NCBI RefSeq assembly: GCF_900104145.1
Contig: NZ_FNLB01000008.1
Location: forward strand, 186,001-250,000
Source of the DNA: Pseudovibrio sp. Tun.PSC04-5.I4
GTDB taxonomy: Bacteria > Pseudomonadota > Alphaproteobacteria > Rhizobiales > Stappiaceae
Direction: 5' to 3'
DNA: 64,000 nt
The position numbers and the translations under genes are program-made. The notes below the pieces were generated by a model. The model did not search any database, was not told where the DNA came from, and saw only the letters and a program-made list of their open reading frames with translations. Positions 62,395 to 64,000 of the stretch are shown in pieces; the first letter of the stretch is position 1; each line of letters opens with the position of its first letter.

Positions 62395-63372
62395 ATGACA
62401 GTGACAGAGACGACCCCTTTGAGGATTAACCGCGAGACTCTGCGGATGGTCGAGATCTGTCGGATGTACTACGAGAAGGAACTGACACAGGCCGAAATTG
62501 CTCTGTCTGTGGGCATCTCCCGTCCGGCTGTAAGCAAAATCCTCTCTGATGCCCGCAAACAAGGCATTGTGCGCATTGAAGTTGTCTCCCCCATGGGCAG
62601 CGATGAAGATCTCATGGCTGAGTTTTGCAAGTACTTTAACGTACAAGCAGGCATCATCATTCCCACGAGTGCAAAAGAAGAGAAACTTGTTCAGAGACTG
62701 CTGGTGTCTCAGGCTGCGGGCTATATCGACAATCTTCTGCCAGAGATGAAAAATGTAGGCCTTGGTTGGGGCGAAACAATTGGCGAGCTTACCGAAAAAC
62801 TCCAGGCAAGCATAACGCAAGCAAGCCCAGACCATAAGGTGTGCCCGGTAATCGGCAGCGCACCATTTCCAATCAAATCGATGCAAGCAAATGAGTTAGC
62901 CCGGCTTTTCTCCGAGAAAATCGGGTTTACACCTCAATATTTACACGCCCCGGCATTTCCCAATGCGCGCGCTGATAAAGAATTGTTTGAGGATACCTTC
63001 GAGTTTCAAACCATCTACAAGCTTTGGTCAGAGTTGGATACGGTCATCCTCAGCGTCGACACGTATCCGGTTGTACCCGATCAAGCAACTGCAGTGAGAT
63101 TTGGCGATAAGTTGAAGACTGGAAAGGCCGTTGGCGTAATAGACACCTATTTCTTCGACAAGAACGGTAACTTTATTGAAAGTGAAGACGATCTTGTTGT
63201 GCGCATCCCTCGGGACTTAATCCGGAATACAGAACGTGTCATTGCGATTGTCGGCGGCACAGAAAAAGCCGAGGCATTACGCGGCGCCTTGATGACAGGA
63301 TTGATCACCGACCTGATCGTAGATGAGCTCACCGCACGGGCTACACTTAAGTTCCACGAAGATAATCTTTGA
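62395..63372 (+). CDS. SorC-family sugar-responsive transcriptional regulator
   Basis: About 325 residues from the ATG at 62395 (MTVTETTPLR); an earlier in-frame ATG at 62323 lies in what looks like leader sequence. The N-terminal helix-turn-helix is KELTQAEIALSVGISRPAVSKILSDARKQGIV, and the remaining ~250 residues form the SorC sugar-binding domain (GLGWGETIGEL, VIAIVGGTEKAEALRGAL). Such regulators sense phosphorylated sugars. It is placed to control the importer-isomerase operon before it and the gene after it. Confidence 0.88.
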   Translation: MTVTETTPLRINRETLRMVEICRMYYEKELTQAEIALSVGISRPAVSKILSDARKQGIVRIEVVSPMGSDEDLMAEFCKYFNVQAGIIIPTSAKEEKLVQRLLVSQAAGYIDNLLPEMKNVGLGWGETIGELTEKLQASITQASPDHKVCPVIGSAPFPIKSMQANELARLFSEKIGFTPQYLHAPAFPNARADKELFEDTFEFQTIYKLWSELDTVILSVDTYPVVPDQATAVRFGDKLKTGKAVGVIDTYFFDKNGNFIESEDDLVVRIPRDLIRNTERVIAIVGGTEKAEALRGALMTGLITDLIVDELTARATLKFHEDNL

Positions 63373-63873
63373 TCCAATACTATTAGATTCAACTGCTCTG
63401 TAAGCTCTGCCCGGATTACATTTTGGCAGAGCATTATTATATAGAGCATCCAAACGAACCTTACCTTCATTCAAGTTTGCTTGGTGACTTGCTCCGAAGC
63501 AAACGGGTGGCAAAATTCGACCTCCTCTCATCTTTTCAGCAGATATTCTGGCCTTACAATTCCCCAATAATTTTTAACGCAAATTTCCCGTCTTGTTTCG
63601 GCGTTAAAACAAGGAACACTATGTTATTCCTTGAATGAAATAGTGTTCTCAGTTCCCAATTTAAACCTACTTTTCAAGATGTTAATTCAACAATAACATA
63701 TGTCCAGTCAAATGATAATTTCATATTGACTATTGTCTGAACAATTGTTACCGTTTGCTTATGGGTAGCGAATAACCCAATTAAACAGCGCTGGAACGTC
63801 AATTGGCTGGGAGCTTCAACAAGACCATAACCGGTATTTTGAAGAGGCCGTGAACGTTTCAGAAGGAGGACAA
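63373..63873. other. AT-rich intergenic region with several inverted repeats
   Basis: No gene is supported here; a 71-codon frame at 63423 has no domain. Visible structures: GCTCTGCC/GGCAGAGC (63404-63411 with 63425-63432), a possible terminator of the regulator; GAACACTAT/ATAGTGTTC (63614-63622 with 63640-63648); ACATATGT at 63696; and AGTCAAATG near 63706 facing CATATTGACT near 63722. The last three may be operators for the gene at 63874. Confidence 0.5.
63614..63648. promoter_or_regulatory. Inverted repeat with 9-bp arms
   Basis: GAACACTAT and ATAGTGTTC are separated by 17 bp. The arm spacing is too wide for a tight hairpin and suits a dimeric or tetrameric regulator. Located 226 bp upstream of the last gene. 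Confidence 0.4.
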
Positions 63874-64000
63874 ATGAGAAAAGAGTTTCATCACATTGGC
63901 ATTCCGACATCCGTGAAACGTCCCAATGAAAACTACATGGCTGACGCAAAGTTGTATGTCACTGACCCTGCGACCAGTGAAGCCCACATCGAATGGTTAC
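63874..64000 (+). CDS. VOC/glyoxalase-like protein, N-terminal part only
   Basis: GGAGG lies 6 bases before an ATG that opens MRKEFHHIGIPTSVKRPNE, and the frame runs to the window edge (42 codons). FHHIGIPT is the usual first strand of vicinal-oxygen-chelate proteins, with a metal-binding histidine. Similar small proteins accompany sugar-isomerase and ABC importer operons. Function cannot be given from this fragment. Confidence 0.6.
   Translation, partial: MRKEFHHIGIPTSVKRPNENYMADAKLYVTDPATSEAHIEWL

Noticed and set aside
63674..63949. 91-codon minus-strand frame near the right edge
   Set aside because: It is antisense to the well-supported VOC-like start and has no family match.
1..64000. 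CRISPR arrays, tRNA or rRNA genes, prophage or attachment sites
   Set aside because: No regularly spaced repeats, cloverleaf-like sequences or integrase genes were seen on reading through; the only mobile elements are the IS3 and IS256 types and one remnant.

Overview
The window looks like chromosomal DNA of a marine, heterotrophic alphaproteobacterium. GC is moderate (near 50% by eye), there are many TRAP and ABC importers, and the mix of a fused indolepyruvate oxidoreductase, an EIIA-HPr-EI fusion, NnrS, DUF2478 and a RES/Xre module would fit the Pseudovibrio/Stappiaceae group. The genus is an inference from gene content only; no rRNA or tRNA was seen.

Layout. 1-488: broken PD-(D/E)XK nuclease gene. 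774-4232: fused indolepyruvate ferredoxin oxidoreductase. 4397-6348: PfkB kinase and Gfo/Idh dehydrogenase pair (-). 6575-8746: histidine kinase/response regulator (-), divergent from a four-gene CUT1 sugar ABC importer (8950-13188, +). 13322-17692: complete GlcNAc/glucose-type PTS in two genes (-), read away from a chemoreceptor gene at 18426-22116 that is split by an IS3-family element. 22499-25253: HupE/UreJ protein, a decayed IS3-type transposase and a RES/Xre toxin-antitoxin pair. 25446-32013: an unrecognised 249-residue protein, a DevBCA-like exporter, cytochrome c' plus cytochrome b561, and a DUF2235 hydrolase whose upstream region has received an IS256-family element (32065-33453, 9-bp target duplication). 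33610-41718: AfuABC/FbpABC-type importer (-) divergent from a response regulator and a hybrid sensor kinase (+). 41771-46407: ABC importer-NnrS operon (-) divergent from a DUF2478 gene. 46479-51682: TRAP importer (dctP, fused dctQM) flanked by a broken FCD-type GntR regulator and a broken D-lactate dehydrogenase. 51707-56350: LacI-type regulator, gluconokinase and TRAP dctPQM around a perfect 20-bp palindrome. 56733-64000: sugar ABC importer with two permeases, a lyxose-isomerase-like cupin, a SorC-type regulator and the start of a VOC-like gene.

How it works together. The window is mainly a set of carbohydrate and organic-acid uptake modules, each beside its own regulator: two-component systems for the CUT1 and Afu importers, LacI type for gluconate, SorC type for the last sugar. 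The recurring theme is decay and insertion. One IS splits a chemoreceptor, another sits 51 bp upstream of the DUF2235 start codon, a third transposase is a remnant, and a probable lactate locus has kept its transporter while losing regulator and dehydrogenase. The least explained intact module is the ABC importer-NnrS operon facing DUF2478. I found no CRISPR array, prophage or obvious novel defence island.
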